Assembly: GCA_017936665.1 (NCBI GenBank) | Contig: JAGBFB010000012.1 | Location: 1 to 54,445, forward strand | Length of the DNA: 54,445 bases | Direction: 5' to 3' | Origin: Spirochaetaceae bacterium | GTDB lineage: Bacteria > Spirochaetota > Spirochaetia > Treponematales > Treponemataceae | Shown: piece by piece, positions 1-8,046 of the stretch | Layout of the letters: each line of letters opens with the position of its first letter | How positions within the stretch are numbered: position 1 is the first letter of the stretch | Notes under the pieces: model-generated | Database searches by the model: none | What the model was told of the DNA's origin: nothing | Seen by the model: the letters and a program-made list of their open reading frames with translations, nothing else | Program-made: the position numbers and the translations under genes

Positions 1-1
1 T

Positions 2-418
2 AAAAACTTTCCTCTTGAAATATCTGTAAAAGTGATTAATATTAATGTAGATAAAGAAAATCCTGTTTTAAATCGTTGCGAGGCTCTCAAGGAATATTCG
101 GAATTTATGGAGCAAGTGAAATTCAACATCGAAAACAAAATTCCAGAGGCACTTACAGTTGCAATCAAACAATCGATAAAACAAGGCTTTCTATCAGATT
201 ATCTTAGCCGAAAATCCACGGAGGTTGAAAACATGTTATTAACAGAATACGACTATGACACAGATATCGCTGTTCAAAGACAAGAAGCCTACGAAGAAGG
301 TGCTCAACAAAAAGCCATCGAAACTGCTAAGATTTTGTTATTAAAAAATATTTCTGTTGATATAATTTCGGAATGTACTGGTTTGTCGGTTGATGAAATA
401 AAAGAACTTACAAAATAA
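2..418 (+). CDS. Rpn-family PD-(D/E)XK nuclease/putative transposase, C-terminal part (cut by window edge)
   Basis: The frame is open from the first bases of the window, so only the C-terminal ~138 residues are present and the catalytic nuclease domain lies outside. The visible part matches the tail of the Rpn (recombination-promoting nuclease/putative transposase) family: a strand ending in VININV, a helix of the form 'CEALKEYSEFMEQVK', a long helical segment, then 'EEGAQQKAIETAKILLLKN' and a closing 'GLSVDEIKELTK' helix-turn motif typical of these proteins. The GTG at 32 looks like a start codon but has no ribosome binding site and sits inside the family fold, so it is probably not the real start. 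Family assignment is by recognition of the C-terminal pattern; the function of Rpn proteins in spirochaetes is uncertain. Confidence 0.7.
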   Translation, partial: KNFPLEISVKVININVDKENPVLNRCEALKEYSEFMEQVKFNIENKIPEALTVAIKQSIKQGFLSDYLSRKSTEVENMLLTEYDYDTDIAVQRQEAYEEGAQQKAIETAKILLLKNISVDIISECTGLSVDEIKELTK

Positions 419-449
419 TAAAAAAAATTAAATTTTTTTTCAAAACCTG

Positions 450-478
450 TTGACACTTTTTTGCTAATTCTATATAGT
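450..478 (+). promoter_or_regulatory. sigma70 promoter of tRNA-Val
   Basis: TTGACA at 450-455, a 17-base spacer, and TATAGT at 473-478. The tRNA begins 12 bases after the -10 box. This is close to the bacterial housekeeping consensus. Confidence 0.85.
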
Positions 479-489
479 AATAAATGTAA

Positions 490-562
490 GGGCGATTAGC
501 TCAGCTGGGAGAGCGTTTGGTTTACACCCAAAATGTCGGCGGTTCGATCCCGTCATCGCCCA
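490..562 (+). tRNA. tRNA-Val (anticodon TAC)
   Basis: A 73-base cloverleaf. The acceptor stem GGGCGAT/ATCGCCC closes the molecule, the D arm is GCTC..GAGC, and the anticodon stem TTTGG/CCAAA holds the loop TTTACAC with anticodon TAC. The T arm carries GGTTCGATCC. The 3' CCA is not encoded (TCTT follows the discriminator A), so it must be added after processing. Confidence 0.95.
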
Positions 563-568
563 TCTTAC

Positions 569-606
569 AAAAAGACTTGCAAGAAATTGCAAGTCTTTTT
601 TTTTTG
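569..606 (+). terminator. Rho-independent terminator after tRNA-Val, also facing cysK
   Basis: A nine-pair stem, GACTTGCAA (574-582) and TTGCAAGTC (587-595), with loop GAAA, flanked by A-runs on the left and T-runs on the right. The symmetry lets it stop both the tRNA transcript and the convergent cysK transcript, whose stop codon is at 615. Confidence 0.85.
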
Positions 607-614
607 CATAAAAT

Positions 615-1544
615 TTATTCTGAAAAAAGTGCAGTTGACAAATATCTATCTCCAGTGTCTGGTAGAATAACAACAATATTTTTTCCAGCGTTTTCATCTT
701 GGTTTGCAAGTTTTAATGCAGCAGATAAAGCCGCTCCTGAAGAAATACCTATCAAAATACCTTCTGTTTGACCAAGTAATCGACCTGTTTCAAAAGCCTC
801 TTCATCATTGATTGGGATAATTTCATCATAAATTTTTGTGTTCAAAACTTTTGGAATAAAACCAGCTCCAATTCCTTGGATTTTGTGAGAACCAGCGATT
901 CCTTTTGATAAAACAGGGGAATTTGCAGGTTCTACAGCAACAATTTTTATTTTTGGATTTTTACTTTTCAAAAATTCTCCAATACCAGTAATTGTTCCAC
1001 CTGTACCAACTCCTGCTACTAAAATATCAATTTTTCCTTCTGTGTCTTTCCAAATTTCAGGGCCAGTTGTATCTCTGTGGATTGCAGGATTTGCAGGATT
1101 TGTAAATTGCCCCGCAATAAAACTGTTTGGAATTTCTTTTGCAAGTTCTTCGGCTTTTTCTATTGCACCATTCATTCCTTTTGAGCCATCTGTTAAAACA
1201 AGTTCCGCACCGTAGGCTTTAATCAACTGGCGACGTTCTTTTGACATAGTTTCTGGCATAACAATGATTACCTTGTACCCACGGGAAGTTCCTACCGAAG
1301 CCAATCCAATTCCAGTGTTTCCGGAAGTTGGTTCAATGATTACAGAATTTGGTTTTAGTATTCCAGATTTTTCAGCTTCTATAATCATAGATTTTGCAAC
1401 TCTATCTTTTATAGAACCTGTAACATTAAAATATTCTAATTTTGCAAATATTTTTGCTTTTAAATTAAATTTTTTTTCTAAATGAGAAAGTTCCAATAGG
1501 GGCGTGTTTCCTATAAGTTCATCTGCTGATTTATAAAGAGCCAT
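615..1544 (-). CDS. cysK: Cysteine synthase A (O-acetylserine sulfhydrylase)
   Basis: A fold-type II PLP enzyme of 309 residues that makes cysteine from O-acetylserine and sulfide in the cytoplasm. Seen in the sequence: the N-terminal 'LIGNTPLLEL', the PLP-binding lysine in 'TGSIKDRVA' near residue 44, the substrate loop 'EPTSGNTGIGLA', the glycine-rich phosphate loop 'GVGTGGTITG', and the C-terminal 'ILPDTGDRYLST'. Length is normal for CysK. The start at 1544 was chosen because GGAGA lies just upstream; an in-frame start ten codons earlier has no ribosome binding site and a non-homologous extension. The gene stands alone, convergent with tRNA-Val. No serine acetyltransferase gene is nearby. 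Confidence 0.95.
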   Translation of the reverse strand: MALYKSADELIGNTPLLELSHLEKKFNLKAKIFAKLEYFNVTGSIKDRVAKSMIIEAEKSGILKPNSVIIEPTSGNTGIGLASVGTSRGYKVIIVMPETMSKERRQLIKAYGAELVLTDGSKGMNGAIEKAEELAKEIPNSFIAGQFTNPANPAIHRDTTGPEIWKDTEGKIDILVAGVGTGGTITGIGEFLKSKNPKIKIVAVEPANSPVLSKGIAGSHKIQGIGAGFIPKVLNTKIYDEIIPINDEEAFETGRLLGQTEGILIGISSGAALSAALKLANQDENAGKNIVVILPDTGDRYLSTALFSE

Positions 1545-1711
1545 AATTTCTCCTGTAAAAAAGTGTAATATCACTTAAGATTATACTGTTTTTATGTTTA
1601 AAAATCTATTTTAAATGTGAAAATGATAAAAATGATAAAAAATACACTATTTATTTTGAATTAAATATGATAAAATAACTTGAGAAATTCTATCCTTTGA
1701 GGTGGTGTGAT

Positions 1712-3898
1712 ATGTCTAAGAAAGTTTTTAATGTTTTTAGTATTTTATGTTTTGCTCTAGTTCTATGTTTTATGGGATGTACTGAATTAATTAATCCCAA
1801 AACGGAAACTGACATCAATTTGAATATTGATTTATCAAAGATTATAAAATCTACAAGAAATACAGAAGAAATACAAAGTTCAGTATCAATTGGTGAAAAT
1901 CCAACAATAAAAGTTGCAATATATGATGCAAAAAAATACAACGCAACTACAAATTCAACTGATAATTTAGACTTAATCACAGAAGCTCAAGCAAAAATTG
2001 TAAATGATGAAGCAAAAGTTAAACTTAACAACATTCCTGTTGGAATTGACGCCATCGTTTTTGCAGAACTTTCTTTTTCAAATGGAAATTCTACAGAAGT
2101 TATGTACGCAGGAAATAGCGAAGTTTTTAGAGTTAAACCTACTGACAATAAAATAAGTTTAGTGTTGATGAAAGTTGAAGTTGATATTGAAGTTAAACCT
2201 GATGATTCAAAACCAGAAGAAATAATTAACGCAAAAGAACCTAAAATTATTGAACAACCTATGCCTTGTGTTAGAATTAATACTGAATCAGATAATGAGC
2301 CAGCAAAAACATATTTAACTTGTACTGCAAAATCTATCGATGGTGGAAATTTATCTTTTAAGTGGTGGTATAAATCCGAGGATAGTACTAATTTTGAAGA
2401 ATTTAATTCTATTTTAGAACCATCTTTAAATGATGATGGGTCTGTGACAAGTTCTACTATGCAGATTGAAGCTAATAAAAATGATAGCTTCTATTTTTAT
2501 TGTGAGGTTACTAACACAAATGAAAACGCAACAGAAAATAAAGTTGCTTCTGTACGCTCTAATACGGTACAAGTTGCTTGTATTGAAGGAACGGGAAATC
2601 AATTTACTCTTTTTCAAAAAAATTCAGATGGAACAGAACTTTCTAATGTTACAGGAGCAATTATCAGTAGTCTTTCTGAAGGAATCACAAAAGTTATCGT
2701 AACAAATCCACAAAGTTCAGATTCAGTATGGACTTATTTTGTTAAGCCAAATAATAATACTAGATTTACAGAAAGTGCAAATTACAAAGTTTCTGTAGAA
2801 TTAAAAGCAGATAAAACTACTGTTGTTGGAATTGCAGCGGCTAGGGCTGATTATTTTTTTACAGTAAACAGCGATTGGACTCCTTGTGAATTTGAAACTG
2901 GCTATGTAAAAGGCTCTACTGATCATGATTTTACGATTGGACTTGGCTTATCTTCTGAAATTGAAATTAGAAATCTTAAAATTGAAAAATTAGAAACAAC
3001 TGATACAATTGAACCAAGTTTAGTATTTGATATTTCAAAAGATGCAATTAATTCTTATCTAGAAAATAATAATAATAGACCAGGAAAAATTATTGAAGTT
3101 TCAAAAGAAACAAAATTTGAAAATAATTTAGGATATACCATCACAATTAATGCTCCTTTAAGCTATAAGGAAGCAACTGGGGCTACTGTACAAGATGTAA
3201 AACTACATTTACGCAGTTACGGAAAAGAAACAGGTGCAAATAGGGTTTCATTTAGAGTTGATAACCTTGGTGATAATACTTTTTATACTTCAGTAATGGC
3301 AGATACCGCAAATGAAAAATCAACAGCTTGGAATAATGGTACAAATCCAATTGACCCAGGAAAATTTGGTTCATATGAAATCGATTTCCCAAATTATGTA
3401 GCAAATGATGAATTAATTGTTGATGTTATTACAAGTTCAAATGAGGCTATTGCTGGGCCTATACAGTTGCATATTTCAGCATTTGCTGTAACAAAGGATT
3501 TTTCATATGATGACCCTCCATTTGCTAACAAATTTTTTGCAATTCAAATTGATGAGACTTGGGAAAAAATAGAAAACGGTGCTCCTTTCCCAAAAGAAGT
3601 TACAATTAAGGCAACTGATTGTATCAACTTTGATGTGGGACTTTTTAACGGTTTTAGTGATGAGCAGGGGACTCCTTCTGACTTTGTGGATGTTACTAGA
3701 TTTTTGTATACAGGTAATACAAATATTACAGATAAAATTACATATAAAGAAGAATACGATGATTCTGGAAATCCAAAATTTAAAATTACCAACAACTCCA
3801 ATGAAGAAAAAACAGTAAAAATTTCATTAAACGAAAACTATGAAGTGGTAATTGAAGAAAGTACTAGTACTTCAGGGGGGGGGAATTTCTCTAAATGA
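1712..3898 (+). CDS. Modular surface lipoprotein, segment 1 (lipidation signal, Ig-like and jelly-roll domains); broken at a G9 tract
   Basis: Start ATG 1712 follows GAGGTGG at 1699-1705. The N-terminus is a spirochaetal lipoprotein signal with hydrophobic core and lipobox FMGC (Cys23), so the product is exported and lipid-anchored. By eye: a linker domain at about 30-165, an Ig-like domain at about 180-290 with a 'FKWWY'...'FYFYCEV' core, then two beta-sandwich domains (about 300-430 and 430-590) whose pattern resembles carbohydrate-binding CBM4/9-type jelly rolls. The frame ends at TGA 3896-3898, just after nine G at 3875-3883. Without one G it would continue into the beta-helix segment that follows, so this looks like the front of a ~2,000-residue protein rather than a complete one. 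Domain names are inferred from pattern, not from a search. Confidence 0.75.
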   Translation: MSKKVFNVFSILCFALVLCFMGCTELINPKTETDINLNIDLSKIIKSTRNTEEIQSSVSIGENPTIKVAIYDAKKYNATTNSTDNLDLITEAQAKIVNDEAKVKLNNIPVGIDAIVFAELSFSNGNSTEVMYAGNSEVFRVKPTDNKISLVLMKVEVDIEVKPDDSKPEEIINAKEPKIIEQPMPCVRINTESDNEPAKTYLTCTAKSIDGGNLSFKWWYKSEDSTNFEEFNSILEPSLNDDGSVTSSTMQIEANKNDSFYFYCEVTNTNENATENKVASVRSNTVQVACIEGTGNQFTLFQKNSDGTELSNVTGAIISSLSEGITKVIVTNPQSSDSVWTYFVKPNNNTRFTESANYKVSVELKADKTTVVGIAAARADYFFTVNSDWTPCEFETGYVKGSTDHDFTIGLGLSSEIEIRNLKIEKLETTDTIEPSLVFDISKDAINSYLENNNNRPGKIIEVSKETKFENNLGYTITINAPLSYKEATGATVQDVKLHLRSYGKETGANRVSFRVDNLGDNTFYTSVMADTANEKSTAWNNGTNPIDPGKFGSYEIDFPNYVANDELIVDVITSSNEAIAGPIQLHISAFAVTKDFSYDDPPFANKFFAIQIDETWEKIENGAPFPKEVTIKATDCINFDVGLFNGFSDEQGTPSDFVDVTRFLYTGNTNITDKITYKEEYDDSGNPKFKITNNSNEEKTVKISLNENYEVVIEESTSTSGGGNFSK
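3875..3883 (+). repeat. Poly-G tract (G9) at the first module boundary
   Basis: Nine consecutive G lie inside the codons for a Ser-Gly-Gly-Gly linker. With nine G the frame stops 15 bases later. With eight G (or eleven) it reads SGGG-ISLNEISS and stays open for 2.1 kb. Poly-G runs of this length are known slippage sites in treponemes (for example at tpr and other surface genes of T. pallidum). An assembly or sequencing error cannot be excluded from one sequence. Confidence 0.85.
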
Positions 3899-5978
3899 AA
3901 TATCATCCTGGGAAGTATTAGTAACTAAAATTGATAGTCTAAGCGATTATATAACTACAACAGATTTTATAATTATAAATGATTTGACTGCAACTTCTAC
4001 AATTACAGTAAATAAGCCTATTAAGATTATAGCTGAAAGTCCTGTTACAATTACTCGTGGAAACACTACAGGTAATACAAGTTTCACAGATGTATTCTTT
4101 AAAGTAGAGACATCGGGAAGTTTAGAATTAGAAGGAAAAGAAAACAGCACAATCACTCTAGACGGTGGAAATGCAAATGAATCTCCAATTTTAGCAACTG
4201 CTCCGTTAATTACAAGTAGCGGTAATTTAACTCTTACAAATTGTATTTTGCAAAAAAATAAGAATACATCGACTACTCCAGGAGGGGCAATTAACATTTC
4301 TGCGGGAACTTTCACTATGAATGGTGGCGTGATTGGTTCAGAAGTTACAGAAAATAATTCATTAAAAACTTATAGTTGGCAATATGCTGCAACTGATTCT
4401 GACTTCTCAAACTATGCCTCTGCTGGTGGAGGCGGAATCTATGTGGCAAGTGGAGATGTTACAATAAACGGCGGAAAGATTTCATATAACTATACCCGAA
4501 ATCCTGAAAGTGATTGTGGAGGTAACACACCAGAAAATACCGCTCATGGTGGAGGAATATCAATAGTAAAAGGTTCTCTATCTCTTATAAACTCAGAAGT
4601 TTCATATAATAGTGGTTATCAAGGTGGAGGTATTCGCTGTTATAACGATAATACTTATAATGCTGGTACACTGACATTAAATAAAACTCTAATTAAAGGA
4701 AATACTTCAAACCCTTATAGCGGTAGCAGTTTTGGTGGTGGTTTGATGGTTAAAAACTTTAATGTAACATTTGAAGAAACAACTGAATCAACTATTGAAC
4801 AAAACTACAGTGGTGACGGAGGTGCATTATTCTTAGAAAATACTACTTCAACACTAAAAAATATAACTATTCAAAATAACTCTTACAAACCAAATGGATA
4901 TCATTATGGTTCTGAACTGTTGTTGTGGGCTAATGCAAATGTTTCAATAGATGACTCAAATGTAAACATTGCAAGTACAGAAGTTGAAACACGAGGTATT
5001 TTCATTAACAACAATGCTAATACGCTAAAACTATCCGGTGATGCAAAACTTGATGCTCCAATTTACTTAACAAATGGAACAACTGTAACTGTTGCCGGAT
5101 ATCTTTCATCGAATACACCTCCAGTTGCCACAATTACTCCAGAAAAATATGAAGAAAGCACACAAGTTCTAACAGCGGACGATACTACTTTACTTGCACA
5201 GTCTGTTGGTAAGTTTGCTTTATCAGATGAAACATATTCAATCGGCAATGATGGAAAGATTGCATCAAATCAATCAAGTGCAACTAGTTTAACACAAGAT
5301 TATTTGAAAGATAATGTTAAAACAAATACCTCTGGTGATTCCTATTACGAACTTGTAGCAGGAGAATATTGCGTATCTGCAAATCTTAAACTTGAATATC
5401 CAATTCAAATAAATGCAATTGGTGGCGAAGTTAAATTATATTCAAACGCAAATTACACAATATCTTGTGCAGAAAATTTTAATAACTCTGCAAATAGTGC
5501 TATGATTGTACTTCCAATGAGTGCTGGAACATTAACTCTAGGCGGTGGAAACGGAACTCTTACCATAGATGGCACAACCAATTCTACTACAAATTTAGAC
5601 TATCTTGTTATGTCCTCTGGAACTTTTAACTTAAGCGATAAGGTTACTATCACCAACGGAAATGTAAATTTTGGTGCTGTTTACATTGGTGGTGGAACAT
5701 TTAATATGACCGGTGGTGAAATTAAATATAATAAAGCTACTCAATCCAGTTATTCAGGTATCTATGTTCTTGGTAACATAAATATTACAGGTGGCTCTAT
5801 TTGCGATAATTATGTAGAAGAAACTAATAACGGAGCATCAATATATAATAATAAATCAGATGAAATAACTGTTTTAGATCAAAAAATTTCTGCTAATGGA
5901 GGACATTTTACAAAAAACATAATTGATGGAGAAGTTAAAGATGTAACAACTAGTGGTGGTGGAAACGAGTCACTATAG
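3882..5978 (+). CDS. Modular surface lipoprotein, segment 2 (right-handed beta-helix modules)
   Basis: Open for ~700 codons in the frame one base out from segment 1. It has no ribosome binding site, and its only initiator-like codon upstream is a TTG inside segment 1, so it is best read as a continuation. The sequence is rich in short repeats such as 'GGAINISAGTFTMNGG', 'GGGIYVASGDVTINGG' and 'GGGISIVKGSLSLINS', typical of parallel beta-helix rungs in surface proteins. One helix ends near 'IYLTNGTTVTVAGYLSS...KFALSDETYSIG'; a second runs from about 5290. The segment ends with TTSGGG and a TAG at 5976-5978. The usual role of such helices is surface exposure and binding; no specific ligand can be named. 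Confidence 0.7.
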   Translation, partial: GISLNEISSWEVLVTKIDSLSDYITTTDFIIINDLTATSTITVNKPIKIIAESPVTITRGNTTGNTSFTDVFFKVETSGSLELEGKENSTITLDGGNANESPILATAPLITSSGNLTLTNCILQKNKNTSTTPGGAINISAGTFTMNGGVIGSEVTENNSLKTYSWQYAATDSDFSNYASAGGGGIYVASGDVTINGGKISYNYTRNPESDCGGNTPENTAHGGGISIVKGSLSLINSEVSYNSGYQGGGIRCYNDNTYNAGTLTLNKTLIKGNTSNPYSGSSFGGGLMVKNFNVTFEETTESTIEQNYSGDGGALFLENTTSTLKNITIQNNSYKPNGYHYGSELLLWANANVSIDDSNVNIASTEVETRGIFINNNANTLKLSGDAKLDAPIYLTNGTTVTVAGYLSSNTPPVATITPEKYEESTQVLTADDTTLLAQSVGKFALSDETYSIGNDGKIASNQSSATSLTQDYLKDNVKTNTSGDSYYELVAGEYCVSANLKLEYPIQINAIGGEVKLYSNANYTISCAENFNNSANSAMIVLPMSAGTLTLGGGNGTLTIDGTTNSTTNLDYLVMSSGTFNLSDKVTITNGNVNFGAVYIGGGTFNMTGGEIKYNKATQSSYSGIYVLGNINITGGSICDNYVEETNNGASIYNNKSDEITVLDQKISANGGHFTKNIIDGEVKDVTTSGGGNESL
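5954..5966 (+). other. Second frame junction (GGTGGTGGAAAC), no long homopolymer
   Basis: The reading frame must move by -1 (or gain one base) here to join segment 2 to segment 3. The codons are again Ser-Gly-Gly-Gly, but they are written GGT GGT GGA instead of a G-run. Downstream, the alternative frame gives 'VTIEGAYYVSAYGNDSNDGLT', a good beta-helix N-cap. The break could be a fixed one-base deletion, a decayed G-tract, a sequence error, or a -1 frameshift site. Confidence 0.6.
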
Positions 5979-6892
5979 AAGGTGCTTATTATGTTAGTGC
6001 TTATGGTAATGATTCTAATGATGGATTGACAGCAGAAAAACCTTTACTAACACTAAGTAGTGCAATTGAAAAGGCTAATAATAATTCTGATTCAAAAACT
6101 GTTTACGTTATTGGTGAGTTAGTTGGAGATGAGGCATCCTATTCTGGATTCTATATTTCGAAGGATGTAGGAACAAATGATTCTCCAATTAATATTATTG
6201 GTTATCCTGATGAGATAGATGATGTCTTGACAGTTGGTGACAATGCAGGTAGTAGAGTAGTTTTTGTTAATTCTAATTCATATATAACTTTTAAGGATTT
6301 AACTATTACGGGTGGAAATGTAGATCAATCTGGTTCTGCAATGAATTTAAGTTATTGTACAGTAACTTTAGATAATGTAACTATAACTGGTAATTCTTCT
6401 TCTAGTAGTTGTACTTTTGGTTCTAATACTTATTATTCAGATGGCATTGAAGTAGGTTCTAATTGTACATTGAATATAATAAAATCTTCTATTACGAATA
6501 ATATTCGTGTAAGTGGAGCTAGTGATTCACCTGCTAATGTAACAATTGGTACTGAATGTAATGTTAGCAATATTTATTTAGTTTCAGATTCTTCTACATG
6601 TACATTTGATAGTAATATGAAAATAAATGGAAATGTATATATTTGTTCAACATCTGCAAACCCACCTGTTCCTGCAATTTATTTGTCATCTAGTTTGAGT
6701 AATTATTCTAGTGATAATAGAATTATAATTACATATGAAGATTGTTCTGAAGTTGTAAACAAACAACTAATTTCTCTTAAGGATGGTGCAAACTTTAATC
6801 TTGCAGATGAAGTAAAGAAATTTACTCTTTCTGATGCAAACTACACAATCTCTGATGAAGGTATAGTTGTTCAAAATTCGGGGGGGGGATAG
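5954..6892 (+). CDS. Modular surface lipoprotein, segment 3 (beta-helix with DUF1565-like N-cap); broken at a G9 tract
   Basis: The frame is open from 5954 to TAG 6890-6892. It begins with 'YYVSAYGNDSNDGLTAEKPL', the pattern of the DUF1565/right-handed beta-helix start, followed by rungs such as 'YITFKDLTITGG' and 'TVTLDNVTITGN'. The end, 'KKFTLSDANYTISDEG', echoes 'GKFALSDETYSIGNDG' in segment 2, showing that the two are related modules. The only initiator-like codon near the front (TTG 6026) has no ribosome binding site, so separate translation is unlikely. The stop comes directly after the second G9 tract. Confidence 0.65.
   Translation, partial: WWWKRVTIEGAYYVSAYGNDSNDGLTAEKPLLTLSSAIEKANNNSDSKTVYVIGELVGDEASYSGFYISKDVGTNDSPINIIGYPDEIDDVLTVGDNAGSRVVFVNSNSYITFKDLTITGGNVDQSGSAMNLSYCTVTLDNVTITGNSSSSSCTFGSNTYYSDGIEVGSNCTLNIIKSSITNNIRVSGASDSPANVTIGTECNVSNIYLVSDSSTCTFDSNMKINGNVYICSTSANPPVPAIYLSSSLSNYSSDNRIIITYEDCSEVVNKQLISLKDGANFNLADEVKKFTLSDANYTISDEGIVVQNSGGG
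6880..6888 (+). repeat. Poly-G tract (G9) at the third module boundary
   Basis: Nine G follow TC, again in a Ser-Gly-Gly-Gly linker. With nine G the frame stops at once (GGA TAG). With ten G (or seven) it reads SGGG-IANYTDTDG and continues into the FGE-sulfatase domain. The architecture copies that of the tract at 3875. Confidence 0.85.
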
Positions 6893-7815
6893 CCAATTAC
6901 ACTGATACAGATGGAATTTCAATTTCAGATAATCTATATCAAAAAACTTCTCTTGTAACAGTAATTTCACAAGAAACAACTATAGATTGTTCTGACGAAG
7001 TTGAATGTGTTTTTGGTTTGTATCGTGGTGGTTCTGTAACATTAAGTCCTTTTGCAATGGGGCAGTATGAAGTAACTCAAGAATTATACCAAGCAATTAT
7101 GACAGAAAATCCAAGTTATTTTAAAGATACAAATATAACTTCTGGCGAAACTCAAAATTTGCGTCCTGTTGATAGTGTAAATTGGTATCAAGCAGTTGCA
7201 TTTTGTAATGAGCTAACAAAACAAACTTTTGGGGAAACAAACTGTGTTTATTATAGTGATTCATCTTATTCTACTGTATATACCACTGACGATGCATCTA
7301 ATAAAAAACTTCCATACTTTGACCAATTAAAAAAAGGTTATCGCTTACCAACTGAAGCTGAATGGGAATTTGCAGCCCGCGGTGGAGATGAATATGAACC
7401 TGATTGGGATTACGCATACCCTGGAGTTCAGTCTGATTCTTCCTTAGGATTGGAAGTTCTTTGTCCTTATGCCTGGTTTAAATATTTAAATTCTAGTTAT
7501 TCTGAAAATGATAAAACTCATGAAGTAGGGTTAAAATTTCCAAATAGTTTAACTTTGTATGATATGGCTGGTAATGTACAAGAATGGTGTTGGGATTATT
7601 ATGTTAAAACTACAACAGAGACTCTTGATTCAATAGTAAAAAATCCTACAGGTTATGAACCTGATAGTTCTAATTCTAATAGAACTGTTCGCGGTGGTTA
7701 TTGGGAAACAGAGGATTCATACTGCTATTCTACATATCGAGATGGATGTGGACCTGCAACAGAAAATCAATGGACTCTTAATACACTAGGTTTCAGAATC
7801 TGTCGTTCATTGTAA
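6889..7815 (+). CDS. Modular surface lipoprotein, segment 4 (C-terminal FGE-sulfatase/SUMF1-like domain)
   Basis: Open from the G-tract to TAA 7815, about 308 codons. The FGE-sulfatase fold is clear: 'MGQYEVTQELYQAIM', 'PVDSVNWYQAVAFCNELT', 'YRLPTEAEWEFAARGG', 'NVQEWCWDYY', 'RTVRGGYW' and 'LGFRICRSL'. In true formylglycine-generating enzymes two cysteines sit near the C-terminal SYCYRYR motif. Here 'SYCYST' keeps the second cysteine, but the position five residues earlier is not cysteine, so C-alpha-formylglycine activity is doubtful. Such domains are common tails of treponemal surface proteins. There is no plausible independent start: the TTG at 7018 falls at the domain edge without a ribosome binding site. 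Confidence 0.75.
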   Translation: MANYTDTDGISISDNLYQKTSLVTVISQETTIDCSDEVECVFGLYRGGSVTLSPFAMGQYEVTQELYQAIMTENPSYFKDTNITSGETQNLRPVDSVNWYQAVAFCNELTKQTFGETNCVYYSDSSYSTVYTTDDASNKKLPYFDQLKKGYRLPTEAEWEFAARGGDEYEPDWDYAYPGVQSDSSLGLEVLCPYAWFKYLNSSYSENDKTHEVGLKFPNSLTLYDMAGNVQEWCWDYYVKTTTETLDSIVKNPTGYEPDSSNSNRTVRGGYWETEDSYCYSTYRDGCGPATENQWTLNTLGFRICRSL

Positions 7816-7899
7816 AAATTATTATCATGATGAATTTGATAGAGTTCATAAAATATTTGTCATGTTAAACTTGATTCGAGTTGCATAAAACCATCTGTC

Positions 7900-8039
7900 A
7901 TTCCGAACTTGATTCGGAATCTCTTTGAGTAGATGCTGAACCAAGTTCAGCATGACAGAGTTTTCTCTCATTCTATCTCGGAAATTGACACGCCTGCAAG
8001 TTTTGTGAAACAAAACTTGATTGTAAGCCGAAGGCTTAC
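7900..8039. repeat. Cluster of four short perfect hairpins (REP-like)
   Basis: Four perfect inverted repeats lie in a row: 7900-7920 (8-bp arms, loop CTTGA), 7933-7953 (9-bp arms, loop CAA), 7997-8019 (10-bp arms, loop GAA) and 8023-8039 (7-bp arms, loop GAA). The first shares its CTTGATTC core with the tandem repeat at 11481. The cluster fills the gap after the lipoprotein gene and could act as a transcript end or an mRNA-stabilising element. There is no coding potential here. Confidence 0.7.
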
Positions 8040-8046
8040 TAAAAGT

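Noticed and set aside
470-771. Open frames across tRNA-Val and the cysK 3' end on both strands
   Set aside because: They cover a tRNA and its terminator and antisense cysK; no ribosome sites and no protein-like pattern.
3544-4315. Minus-strand open frames of 85 and 122 codons inside the lipoprotein gene
   Set aside because: Shadows of the strongly biased plus-strand repeats; no start signals.
5957-5966. Programmed -1 frameshift on TGGAAAC as the sole explanation
   Set aside because: The heptamer is not canonical and no downstream stem or pseudoknot is obvious; a one-base deletion or sequence error is simpler. Kept only as an alternative.
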